A stretch of 47,508 nt of DNA from Protaetiibacter sp. (GTDB lineage Bacteria; Actinomycetota; Actinomycetes; Actinomycetales; Microbacteriaceae), in the NCBI GenBank assembly GCA_030150265.1, contig JASLGG010000006.1:1-47508 (forward strand), written 5' to 3'. A program made the position numbers and the translations under genes. Below are positions 17,902-24,496 of this stretch, one piece after another. How positions within the stretch are numbered: position 1 is the stretch's first letter; each line of letters opens with the position of its first letter. Under the pieces are notes generated by a model that did no database searches, was not told the DNA's origin, and was given only the letters and a program-made list of their open reading frames with translations.

Positions 17902-18912
17902 ATGCCGCTCCCTCCCCGCGCCTCGCTTCTCGACCGCGCCCCCGAGATGTCGGGCGCCGAGATCGCGGCCTCGCTCGTGCCGCCCCGGCAGTTCGCCGGC
18001 GCCACCCTCGAGAGCTATCGGCCGGACCCCGACTTCCCCTCCCAGGCGGACGCGGTGGCGAAGGTGCGCGCGTTCGCGGAGGCCATGCGCGGCGGAGGCG
18101 GGGGCCGCGGGATCTTCGGCCGCCGCCGGGCACCGGAGGCGAAGCCCGGCATCTACCTCGACGGCGGCTTCGGCGTCGGCAAGACCCACCTGCTCGCCGC
18201 CCTCTGGCACCTCGCGCCGGGACGGAAGTACTTCGGCACCTTCATCGAGTACACGGCGCTCGTCGGGGCGCTCGGATACGCCCAGGCGGTGCAGCTGCTC
18301 ACCGGCGCCTCGCTCGTCGCGATCGACGAGTTCGAGCTCGACGACCCGGGCGACACCATGATGATGACGCGGCTGCTGGGCGAGCTCGCCGCGGGGGGCA
18401 CCCGGATCGCGGCCACCTCGAACACGCCGCCCAACGCGCTCGGCGAGGGCCGCTTCGCCGCCGTCGACTTCCTGCGCGAGATCCAGGCGCTCGCCGACCG
18501 TTTCGAGATCGTGCGCATCGACGGCCTCGACTACCGGCGCCGCGACGTCGAGGGCCACGCCGCCGCGACCTCCGACGGCGAGCTCGACGACGCCCTCGCG
18601 GCGCTCGGCGGGCAGACGACACTCGACGACTTCGACGCCCTGCTGCGGCATCTCTCCCGCGTGCACCCCTCGCGGTACGTGCGGATGGTCGACGGTCTCG
18701 CGGGGGTCGGCCTGCGCGGTGTGCACACCCTCGTCGACCAGGCGGATGCGCTCCGCTTCGTGGCCTTCGTCGACCGGCTCTACGACGAGCAGGTGCGCGT
18801 CGTCGCCTCCGGCACGCCGCTCGATGCGGTGTTCGGCGAGGAGATGCTCGCGGGGGGCTACCGCAAGAAGTACCTGCGGGCGGTCTCCCGTCTCATCGCG
18901 CTCACGAGCTGA
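17902..18912 (+). CDS. zapE: Cell division protein ZapE (AFG1-like ATPase)
   Basis: A 336-residue AFG1-family P-loop ATPase; in proteobacteria ZapE binds FtsZ rings during constriction. Walker A GGFGVGKT at 88-95, Walker B LVAIDEFELDD (D142, E143), a sensor region TRIAATSNTPPNALGEGRF and the C-terminal SRVHPSRYVRMVDG are all family features. A Gly-rich loop MRGGGGGRG precedes the ATPase core. The 136-bp upstream region is shared with the divergent sulfurtransferase gene; I see no strong promoter there. Convergent with nhaA, 6 bp apart. Function in actinobacteria is by homology. Confidence 0.92.
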   Translation: MPLPPRASLLDRAPEMSGAEIAASLVPPRQFAGATLESYRPDPDFPSQADAVAKVRAFAEAMRGGGGGRGIFGRRRAPEAKPGIYLDGGFGVGKTHLLAALWHLAPGRKYFGTFIEYTALVGALGYAQAVQLLTGASLVAIDEFELDDPGDTMMMTRLLGELAAGGTRIAATSNTPPNALGEGRFAAVDFLREIQALADRFEIVRIDGLDYRRRDVEGHAAATSDGELDDALAALGGQTTLDDFDALLRHLSRVHPSRYVRMVDGLAGVGLRGVHTLVDQADALRFVAFVDRLYDEQVRVVASGTPLDAVFGEEMLAGGYRKKYLRAVSRLIALTS

Positions 18913-18918
18913 GCGCGC

Positions 18919-20061
18919 TCAGGCCCGTTCCCGCGCGCCGTGCGCGACGACCGCGGTCGTGGCGCCGCCGACCAGGAGCGCCAGGAGCGAGCCGAGGAGC
19001 ACGCCGAGCGTCGCCGAGGCGATGAGGCCGCCGTCGCCGCGGAACGCGAGCTCGGCCATGAGCAGCGAGATCGTGAAGCCCACACCGCCGAGCGTCGCGA
19101 CCACGAGCACCTCCGGGAGCCGCAGCGCGGTGGCGCGCTCGGACGGGGGCATCATTCGCCGCGCGAGCAGCGCGCCGGCCGTGATGCCGACGAGCTTGCC
19201 CACCGGAAGCGCCACGACGACGCCCCAGAACACCGGGCTCGGGCCGCCGTCGTCGAGCGCCGGCACCATGACGAGCGACGCGCTCAGCGCGAAGAGCGGC
19301 AGCACGAGGCCGTTGATCCACGGCTCGAGCGCATGCCGTGCGCGGCCGGCGGGCCCCGGGGAGAAGACGAGGCCGAGTGCGACGCCGGCGATGGTCGCGT
19401 GCACGCCCGAGAGGAGCACGAGAACCCAGACCGCGAGGCCGATCGCGATCAGCAGAGCGCGCCGCGCCGGAACGGGCAGCGAACGGCGCGCGCTGACCCA
19501 TCCGAAGGCCGCGACGAGCGGCACGGCGAGGAGCAGAGGCACGGGCGCGAGCTCGCGCGTGAAGAAGGCGGCGATGATCGCGATCGCGATCAGGTCGTCG
19601 AGCACCGCCAGGGCGAGCAGGAACGCGCGCACCCGGCGGGGGAGCCCGCGACCGAGCAGCGCCAGCACCCCGAGCGCGAAGGCGATGTCGGTCGCGGTCG
19701 GGATCGGCCAGCCGGCCGCCTCGCCCGGCTCGCGCACGATCGCGAGGTAGACGAGCGCCGGCACCACGACGCCGGCCGTGGCGGCGACGGCGGGCGCGAG
19801 AGCCTTGCGCGGGCTGTCGAGCTCACCTCGGGTCAGCTCGTGACGCAGCTCGATCGCCGCCGCCAGGAAGAACAGGGCGAGCAGCCCGTCGGCGATCCAG
19901 TGTCCCGGCGAGAGGTCGAGCACCGGCGAGCCGGTGCTCGGGTGGGCGTCGCGCACGGCGATCGCGGCGGGGCCGAGGGGCGAGTTCGCGATCGCGAGAC
20001 CGGCACCGGCCGCGACGGCCAGGAGGATCGCGGCGAGGCGTTCCGAGCGGAGGGGCTTCAC
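18919..20061 (-). CDS. nhaA: Na+/H+ antiporter NhaA
   Basis: A 380-residue inner-membrane antiporter that exports Na+ or Li+ in exchange for protons. The ion-binding aspartates are D125 in PIPTATDIAFALGVLALLG and D155/D156 in LAVLDDLIAIAIIA, matching E. coli D133, D163 and D164. The N-terminal LRSERLAAILLAVAAGAGLA, FFLAAAIELRHELTRGEL and late LGGVGFTISLLMAELAF are typical. About 12 hydrophobic segments fit the NhaA fold. The start is GTG at 20061 with GGAGAG upstream. It is a single-gene unit divergent from amt across a 212-bp gap. Confidence 0.95.
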   Translation of the reverse strand: MKPLRSERLAAILLAVAAGAGLAIANSPLGPAAIAVRDAHPSTGSPVLDLSPGHWIADGLLALFFLAAAIELRHELTRGELDSPRKALAPAVAATAGVVVPALVYLAIVREPGEAAGWPIPTATDIAFALGVLALLGRGLPRRVRAFLLALAVLDDLIAIAIIAAFFTRELAPVPLLLAVPLVAAFGWVSARRSLPVPARRALLIAIGLAVWVLVLLSGVHATIAGVALGLVFSPGPAGRARHALEPWINGLVLPLFALSASLVMVPALDDGGPSPVFWGVVVALPVGKLVGITAGALLARRMMPPSERATALRLPEVLVVATLGGVGFTISLLMAELAFRGDGGLIASATLGVLLGSLLALLVGGATTAVVAHGARERA

Positions 20062-20158
20062 GCATCCACTCTCCCATGCGACTCGGCGGGGACTCCCGGC
20101 GGACTCCCGGGCACCGTGCGGTCGCGCGAAACGCGATGTTCACATCCGGGGCCCGGCC

Positions 20159-20196
20159 GTAACGGCCGCGAAACGCGAGAGGTGCGGCGTCGAAAC
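20159..20196 (+). promoter_or_regulatory. GlnR-box-like array upstream of amt
   Basis: GTAAC (20159-20163), six bases, GAAAC (20170-20174), six bases, GGTGC (20181-20185), six bases, GAAAC (20192-20196). This is the published actinobacterial GlnR layout gTnAC-n6-GaAAC repeated twice, with only the third half-site degenerate. It lies 77 bp before the ammonium-transporter start, as expected for nitrogen control. A small hairpin, CGCCAG-CACA-CTGGCG (20201-20216), follows directly. The rest of the 212-bp nhaA-amt gap shows no clear -10 box. Confidence 0.6.
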
Positions 20197-20273
20197 ACGC
20201 CGCCAGCACACTGGCGCCTACCCAGCGGATCGGCGCGCGGCGCGGATCCGATACGACAAGAGAGGTACGACAC

Positions 20274-21509
20274 ATGGACAGCGGCAATCTCGCCTGGGCG
20301 ATCGTGGCGACCGCGCTCGTGCTCTTCATGACCCCGGGCGTGGCGTTCTTCTACGGCGGGCTCGTGAAGGCCAAGAGCGTCGTCAGCATGATGATGATGA
20401 GCTTCGGCGCGCTCGGGCTCGTCGGCGTGCTGTGGATCCTCTACGGTTTCGCGATGTCGACGATCGGCGGCGGCAACCCGTTCCTCGCGGGCAACCCCTT
20501 CTCCGACTTCGGGCTGACCGCGCTCGCGGCCTCCCCGGACGGCAGCTCGGCTCTCGTCGGCGCGGCCTACGGTGCGACCTTCGCGATCATCACGGTGGCG
20601 CTGATCTCGGGCGCCATCGCCGATCGCGCCAAGTTCGGCTCGTGGCTGCTCTTCGCCGGAATCTTCGCGACCCTCGTGTACTTCCCGGTCGCGGCCTGGG
20701 TCTGGGGCGGCGGATGGATCATGCAGCTCGGCACCTGGTGGGGCACGCCATCGGTCATCGACTACGCGGGCGGCACCGCGGTGCACATCAACGCCGGTGC
20801 GGCGGCCCTCGCCCTGGCCCTCGTGCTCGGCAAGCGCGTGGGCTTCGCGAAGGGCATCCAGAAGCCGCACAACGTGCCTCTGACGCTTCTGGGGGCGGCG
20901 ATCCTGTGGTTCGGCTGGTTCGGTTTCAACGCGGGAGCCGAGGGCACGGCGGGCCTGCTGGGACCCGACAACCAGCACGCCGGTCTCATCATCGTCAACA
21001 CGCTCGGCGCGACGGCGGCCGCGATCCTCGGCTGGCTCGTCGTCGAGAAGATCAAGGGCGGCAAGGCGACCTCGGTGGGCGCCGCATCCGGTGCCGTCGC
21101 GGGCCTCGTCGCGATCACGCCGTCGTGCGCCGACCTGAGCCCGCTCTGGGCGCTCGTGCTCGGCGTGCTGGCGGGTGCGGTCTGCGCGTTCGCGGTGGAG
21201 CTCAAGTTCCGGCTCGGCTTCGACGACGCCCTCGACGTCGTGGGCATCCACCTGGTCGGCGGCCTCATCGGAACGCTGTACCTCGGCTTCTTCGCGACCG
21301 GCACGGGCCTCTTCACGGGCGGCGACGCCGGTCAGCTGATCGTGCAGACCGTCGCGGCGTTCGGGGTGATGATCTACTCCTTCGTGGTCGCCTACGTCGT
21401 CGGTCTCGTGATCGAGAAGACGATCGGATTCCGGGTGCGGAACGAGGACGAGCTCGCGGGCGTCGACGCCGTCGTGCACGGCGAGGAAGGCTACGTGCTC
21501 GTCGACTGA
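20274..21509 (+). CDS. amt: Ammonium transporter Amt
   Basis: A 411-residue membrane channel for NH4+/NH3 uptake, expected as a homotrimer with 11 helices. It has the N-terminal FMTPGVAFFYGGLVKAKS, the phenylalanine gate near F103, the signature D163 in VIDYAGGTAVHINAGAAAL, and the pore twin histidines H171 and H326 (VVGIHLVGGLIG). The start ATG follows AGAGAGG. A GlnR-like site lies upstream, so nitrogen limitation probably induces it. No glnK (PII) gene follows, unlike in many bacteria; instead a diverged Amt-like gene lies 94 bp downstream beyond a hairpin. Confidence 0.97.
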   Translation: MDSGNLAWAIVATALVLFMTPGVAFFYGGLVKAKSVVSMMMMSFGALGLVGVLWILYGFAMSTIGGGNPFLAGNPFSDFGLTALAASPDGSSALVGAAYGATFAIITVALISGAIADRAKFGSWLLFAGIFATLVYFPVAAWVWGGGWIMQLGTWWGTPSVIDYAGGTAVHINAGAAALALALVLGKRVGFAKGIQKPHNVPLTLLGAAILWFGWFGFNAGAEGTAGLLGPDNQHAGLIIVNTLGATAAAILGWLVVEKIKGGKATSVGAASGAVAGLVAITPSCADLSPLWALVLGVLAGAVCAFAVELKFRLGFDDALDVVGIHLVGGLIGTLYLGFFATGTGLFTGGDAGQLIVQTVAAFGVMIYSFVVAYVVGLVIEKTIGFRVRNEDELAGVDAVVHGEEGYVLVD

Positions 21510-21529
21510 CGACCATGCGCATCGCGCCG

Positions 21530-21561
21530 CGGGGCGCCGTCTCGAAGGGGGCGGCGCCCCG
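21530..21561 (+). terminator. GC-rich stem-loop between amt and the Amt-like gene
   Basis: A perfect 10-bp stem pairs C21530-GGGGCGCCG with CGGCGCCCC-G21561 around a 12-nt loop, 20 nt past the amt stop. No U-tract follows, so it may be a U-less actinobacterial terminator or an attenuator that lowers expression of the next gene. Confidence 0.5.
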
Positions 21562-21603
21562 TATCGTGAGGGTCTCGACGTCGTCCCCGCACGGAGCCCG
21601 CCC

Positions 21604-22608
21604 ATGCCCGAACTGCTGTTGATCGTCGCCGCGCTGTGCTGCGCCGCGCTCACGGCGGCGCTGCTGCGGATGCTGCGCCCGCCGAGGCCGCTCGAGGCGG
21701 TCGCGCGCGCGTGCGCGGCGGCGGTTCTCGCGGCGGCGGTCGTGGTGCCCGCCGGGTGGGCCACGGGCGCCGACACCGCCGAGTTCCTGCTCGCATCGTC
21801 CTTCGCGGCGGCGCCGGTCGCGGCGCTTCTCGGCGCTGCCGCCGAGGAGGCGGCACCGGGCAGGCGGGGTCCCGCGTGGGTGCTCGTGCTGGTGTGGGCG
21901 GGGATCGTGTTCCCGGCGAGCGCGGTCCTCCCGCCGCTCCTGATGTCGGGCTGCCGCGCGGAATGCCGCGTGGAGGACTTCGGAGGCGCGCTCGCGCTGC
22001 TCGTCTCGGCCGCCGCGGCCGCGCTGCCCGCGTGGCGTGCCGCAGCCGTCTCGCGCGAGCAGGGGGAGCACGGCATCCTGCTCCCGACGGTCGTGATCTG
22101 GGTCTCCGGGAGCACGTGGCTGGCGAGCCTCGAGGGGGTCGTCGACGAGTACACGCCCCGGATCCTGCTCGCCGCCCTCGTCGCCTCGCTCGGCGGTGGG
22201 GCGGGGTGGGTGCTCGCGGACCTGCTGCGTCGCACCACCACGCCGCCCGCACGCTCCGCCTGCTACGGGCTTCTTGCGGGCCTCGTCGCCATCACGCCGG
22301 GCGCCGCGACCATCTCCTTCCCGTGGTCGCTCGTGGTGGGGGCGATGGGGGGCGGCCTTGCCGCACTCGTGTTCGGCTGGCGTCGGCTCGCCTCGGGCGG
22401 GCGCGCCGGACACGGGGCGCTCGTGGTGCTCGCCTCGACCGCGGTCGGCTACCTGGCGCCGGCGGTGTCGGGCGACACGGTCGGCTTCCTGTTCACCGGG
22501 CGGATCGGCGCTTTGCTGCCGCCGGTGGCCGCGTTCCTCGCCGTCGCGGCGTTCGGTGCGCTCGCGAGTGCGCCGGCCTGGGCGCTGCTGCGGCGTCGCC
22601 GTCGATAG
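21604..22608 (+). CDS. Diverged Amt-like membrane protein
   Basis: A 334-residue polytopic protein, rich in Ala and Leu. It is not annotated by any motif I know directly, but it aligns with the neighbouring Amt along much of its length: SSFAAAPVAALLGAAAEE with Amt ATFAIITVALISGAIADR; EDFGGALALLVSAAAAAL with Amt DYAGGTAVHINAGAAAL; an identical AGLVAITP at 225-232; and FTG...VAAF near the C-terminus. The signature aspartate is kept (D125) but the first pore histidine is L132; the second is absent or shifted to H270. It is shorter than Amt and appears to lack part of the N-terminal helices. Likely a paralogue with a new role (sensor, subunit or non-ammonium channel). The start ATG lacks a clear Shine-Dalgarno. 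It ends 1 bp from the convergent cupin gene. Confidence 0.8.
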   Translation: MPELLLIVAALCCAALTAALLRMLRPPRPLEAVARACAAAVLAAAVVVPAGWATGADTAEFLLASSFAAAPVAALLGAAAEEAAPGRRGPAWVLVLVWAGIVFPASAVLPPLLMSGCRAECRVEDFGGALALLVSAAAAALPAWRAAAVSREQGEHGILLPTVVIWVSGSTWLASLEGVVDEYTPRILLAALVASLGGGAGWVLADLLRRTTTPPARSACYGLLAGLVAITPGAATISFPWSLVVGAMGGGLAALVFGWRRLASGGRAGHGALVVLASTAVGYLAPAVSGDTVGFLFTGRIGALLPPVAAFLAVAAFGALASAPAWALLRRRRR

Positions 22609-22609
22609 C

Positions 22610-23005
22610 TCAGGCGCTCCAGGGGAACGGGCGCTCCCGGTCGAGCTCGGAGTCCTTGCCGACACCCGCCAGCGTGTCGTCGCCGGCGCGCACGCACAGC
22701 CAGGTGAGCGGGGCGGGGCTTCCGGGGAGGCAGCGGAGAGCGTGCCAGGCGCCGGTCCCGACCCGCACCATGGTGCCCGCGGTCACCGGGACGAGCTCGT
22801 CGTCGACCGCGAGCTCGCCCTCGCCGCCCAGGAACACGTAGAGCTCCTCGAGCCTCGCGTGCCGATGCCAGAAGGCGGAGCCCTCGCCGGGAGGGGTCGC
22901 GTTGAACGACATCCCCAGATTGGCGAGGCCGAGGTCGCCCTCGACGAAGCTCTTGCCGTTCCAGCCGGCGGGGGCACCGGACTCGATCACCGTGTAGTCA
23001 GCCAT
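22610..23005 (-). CDS. Small cupin-domain protein
   Basis: A 131-residue single-cupin protein, cytosolic. Motif 1 contains FWHRHARLEELYVFLGGEG with likely metal ligands H47, H49 and E53 or E54; motif 2 contains VGTGAWHALR with H88. The single beta-barrel and the size fit small cupins that bind a divalent metal; substrate unknown. The ATG start at 23005 lies 6 nt past a TACCGT -10 box with no Shine-Dalgarno, so the mRNA is probably leaderless. Convergent with the Amt-like gene with a 1-bp gap. Confidence 0.88.
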   Translation of the reverse strand: MADYTVIESGAPAGWNGKSFVEGDLGLANLGMSFNATPPGEGSAFWHRHARLEELYVFLGGEGELAVDDELVPVTAGTMVRVGTGAWHALRCLPGSPAPLTWLCVRAGDDTLAGVGKDSELDRERPFPWSA

Positions 23006-23011
23006 GGCCTC

Positions 23012-23017
23012 ACGGTA
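23012..23017 (-). promoter_or_regulatory. -10 box of the cupin gene, leaderless arrangement
   Basis: Minus-strand TACCGT fits TANNNT and ends 6 nt before the ATG of the cupin gene. No -35 box is obvious. The position predicts a transcript that starts at the ATG. Confidence 0.45.
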
Positions 23018-23044
23018 TCCGAGAGACGGATGCGGGACCGGATG

Positions 23045-23120
23045 TGGTGGGCGATACCAGACTCGAACTGATGACCTCTTCCGTGTGAAGGAAGCGCGCT
23101 ACCAACTGCGCCAATCGCCC
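23045..23120 (-). tRNA. tRNA-Val (CAC)
   Basis: A 76-nt cloverleaf on the minus strand: acceptor GGGCGAT/ATCGCCC-like pairing, anticodon stem CTTCC/GGAAG with loop TTCACAC giving anticodon CAC, T-arm GTTCGAGTC, discriminator A and an encoded CCA (23045-23047). It decodes GUG. It is nearly a mirror image of tRNA-Val(GAC) at 23490-23564. Confidence 0.95.
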
Positions 23121-23172
23121 GCGACGACCATCCTGCCACAACTCGGAGGGTGCTCCGGCACACCTTCCGGAC

Positions 23173-23182
23173 GTGACGTCAC
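23173..23182. promoter_or_regulatory. 10-bp palindrome upstream of the tRNA promoter
   Basis: GTGACGTCAC is a perfect palindrome 16 bp upstream of the TTGACC box of the tRNA-Gly promoter, between the divergent tRNA-Val(CAC) and tRNA-Gly genes. It could bind a dimeric regulator; no factor can be named. Confidence 0.3.
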
Positions 23183-23198
23183 ATCGCGTGTCCCGGTT

Positions 23199-23226
23199 TT
23201 GACCTCGGGCGCGGATGGGCTACAGT
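23199..23226 (+). promoter_or_regulatory. Promoter of the tRNA Gly-Cys-Val cluster
   Basis: TTGACC (23199-23204), a 16-bp spacer and TACAGT (23221-23226) form the best sigma-70-type promoter in the window. Transcription would start near 23233, about 24 nt before tRNA-Gly. Confidence 0.7.
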
Positions 23227-23256
23227 CGAACACGCACGCCGCGAGGCGAGCGAAAT

Positions 23257-23329
23257 GCGGATGTAGCGCAGTTGGTAGCGCATCACCTTGCCAAGGTGAG
23301 GGTCGCGAGTTCGAGTCTCGTCATCCGCT
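23257..23329 (+). tRNA. tRNA-Gly (GCC)
   Basis: A 73-nt cloverleaf: acceptor GCGGATG pairs with CATCCGC, anticodon stem TCACC/GGTGA encloses TTGCCAA with anticodon GCC, T-loop GTTCGAGTC, and discriminator T as usual for bacterial tRNA-Gly. CCA is not encoded. First gene of the plus-strand tRNA cluster. Confidence 0.96.
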
Positions 23330-23384
23330 CGAGTTAGGAGTCTCACGGTCCGCTGTGCTAACCAAGTGCAGAGACCGCACACCT

Positions 23385-23455
23385 GGTGGCGTGGCCGAGA
23401 GGCGAGGCAGCGGCCTGCAAAGCCGTCCACACGGGTTCGAATCCCGTCGCCACCT
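23385..23455 (+). tRNA. tRNA-Cys (GCA)
   Basis: A 71-nt cloverleaf: acceptor GGTGGCG pairs with CGCCACC, anticodon arm GCGGC-CTGCAAA-GCCGT gives GCA, T-arm GGGTTCGAATCCC, and discriminator T as required for CysRS. CCA is not encoded. Confidence 0.96.
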
Positions 23456-23489
23456 CACTCACCGAGACGGACGCCCCGGCATCCGGAAC

Positions 23490-23564
23490 GGGCGATTGGC
23501 GCAGCGGTAGCGCGCTTCCCTGACACGGAAGAGGTCACTGGTTCGATCCCAGTATCGCCCACCA
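23490..23564 (+). tRNA. tRNA-Val (GAC)
   Basis: A 75-nt cloverleaf: acceptor GGGCGAT/ATCGCCC, anticodon stem CTTCC/GGAAG with loop CTGACAC giving GAC, T-arm TGGTTCGATCCCA, discriminator A and encoded CCA (23562-23564). It decodes GUC/GUU. Last gene of the cluster, directly followed by an intrinsic terminator. Confidence 0.96.
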
Positions 23565-23568
23565 CCAA

Positions 23569-23590
23569 CCCCCGGATGACCGGGGGTTTT
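23569..23590 (+). terminator. Intrinsic terminator of the tRNA cluster
   Basis: A perfect 7-bp stem CCCCCGG/CCGGGGG with loop ATGA is followed by TTTTCTT. It starts 5 nt past the CCA end of tRNA-Val(GAC). This is the only terminator in the window with a classical U-tract. Confidence 0.88.
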
Positions 23591-23611
23591 CTTCGTAGAA
23601 GGAGCCACCCG

Positions 23612-24445
23612 GTGCCGATGCCCACGGAGGTGCTGCCCTCGGGCGCCGAGGTGCGGCTCGTGGTGGCCGACATGGACGGCACGCTCCTCGACGAGGAGGG
23701 CCGGGTGCCCGAGGCGCTGTGGCCGCTGCTCGACCGGATGCGCGAGCGGGGCGTCGTCTTCGTGCCCGCGAGCGGACGCCAGTACGCGACGCTCCACCGC
23801 ATGTTCGAGCGCGCCGCCGACGGCATGCCCTTCATCGCCGAGAACGGCACCTACGTCGTGCGCGACGGACTCGCCGTCAGCGCCCACCTCCTCGACCGGC
23901 CGGTGGTCGAGCTCGTGATCGCCCGGATGCGCGAGCTGGCCGCATCCGGTCCCGATCTCGGGGTCGTGCTGTGCGGCAGGCGCTCCGCCTACATCGAGCG
24001 CGCGGATGCCGTGTTCGTCACGGAGGCGAGCCGCTACTACGCGCGACTCGAGACCGTCGACGACCTGCTCGCCGTCGACGACGACATCCTCAAGCTCGCG
24101 CTCTACGACTTCGGCGACGCCGCGGCCGAACTGCTGCCGTCGCTCGTCGACCTCCGCGACACCCACCAGGTGGTCGTGTCGGGCGAGCACTGGATCGACG
24201 TCATGGACCTCGGAGCCAACAAGGGCGTCGCGGTGCGCGAGCTCCAGCGCGAGCTCGGGATCGATGCGGCGCAGACCGTCGCGTTCGGCGACTACCACAA
24301 CGACCTGCAGATGCTCGAGGCCGCGGGGATCTCCTTCGCGATGGCGAACGCCCATCCGGAGGTCATCGACCGTGCGCGCTTCGTGGCCCCGGCGAACACC
24401 GAGCAGGGCGTCGTGACGACGCTGGAGCGTCTGCTAGGCGCCTGA
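23612..24445 (+). CDS. Cof-type HAD-superfamily phosphatase
   Basis: A 277-residue cytosolic phosphatase of the HAD IIB (Cof) class, which acts on sugar phosphates or flavin/pyridoxal phosphates. Motif I is VVADMDGTLLD (nucleophile D20, acid/base D22), motif II VFVPASGRQY, motif III around NKGVAV, and motif IV FGDYHNDLQML. The cap domain spans roughly 90-195. The GTG at 23612 has GAAGGAG 7 nt upstream; ATG at 23618 is a possible alternative. It starts just after the tRNA terminator and no separate promoter is evident, so readthrough may feed it. Substrate unknown. Confidence 0.9.
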   Translation: MPMPTEVLPSGAEVRLVVADMDGTLLDEEGRVPEALWPLLDRMRERGVVFVPASGRQYATLHRMFERAADGMPFIAENGTYVVRDGLAVSAHLLDRPVVELVIARMRELAASGPDLGVVLCGRRSAYIERADAVFVTEASRYYARLETVDDLLAVDDDILKLALYDFGDAAAELLPSLVDLRDTHQVVVSGEHWIDVMDLGANKGVAVRELQRELGIDAAQTVAFGDYHNDLQMLEAAGISFAMANAHPEVIDRARFVAPANTEQGVVTTLERLLGA

Positions 24446-24496
24446 GCGGGACACGCCGGAGACGCCTCCTCGCGGTTCGCTGTACCCCACGCCACG

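Noticed and set aside
23366..23611. Extension of the HAD phosphatase through tRNA-Cys and tRNA-Val
   Set aside because: The frame is open by chance over tRNA genes and a terminator; GAAGGAG before 23612 defines the start.
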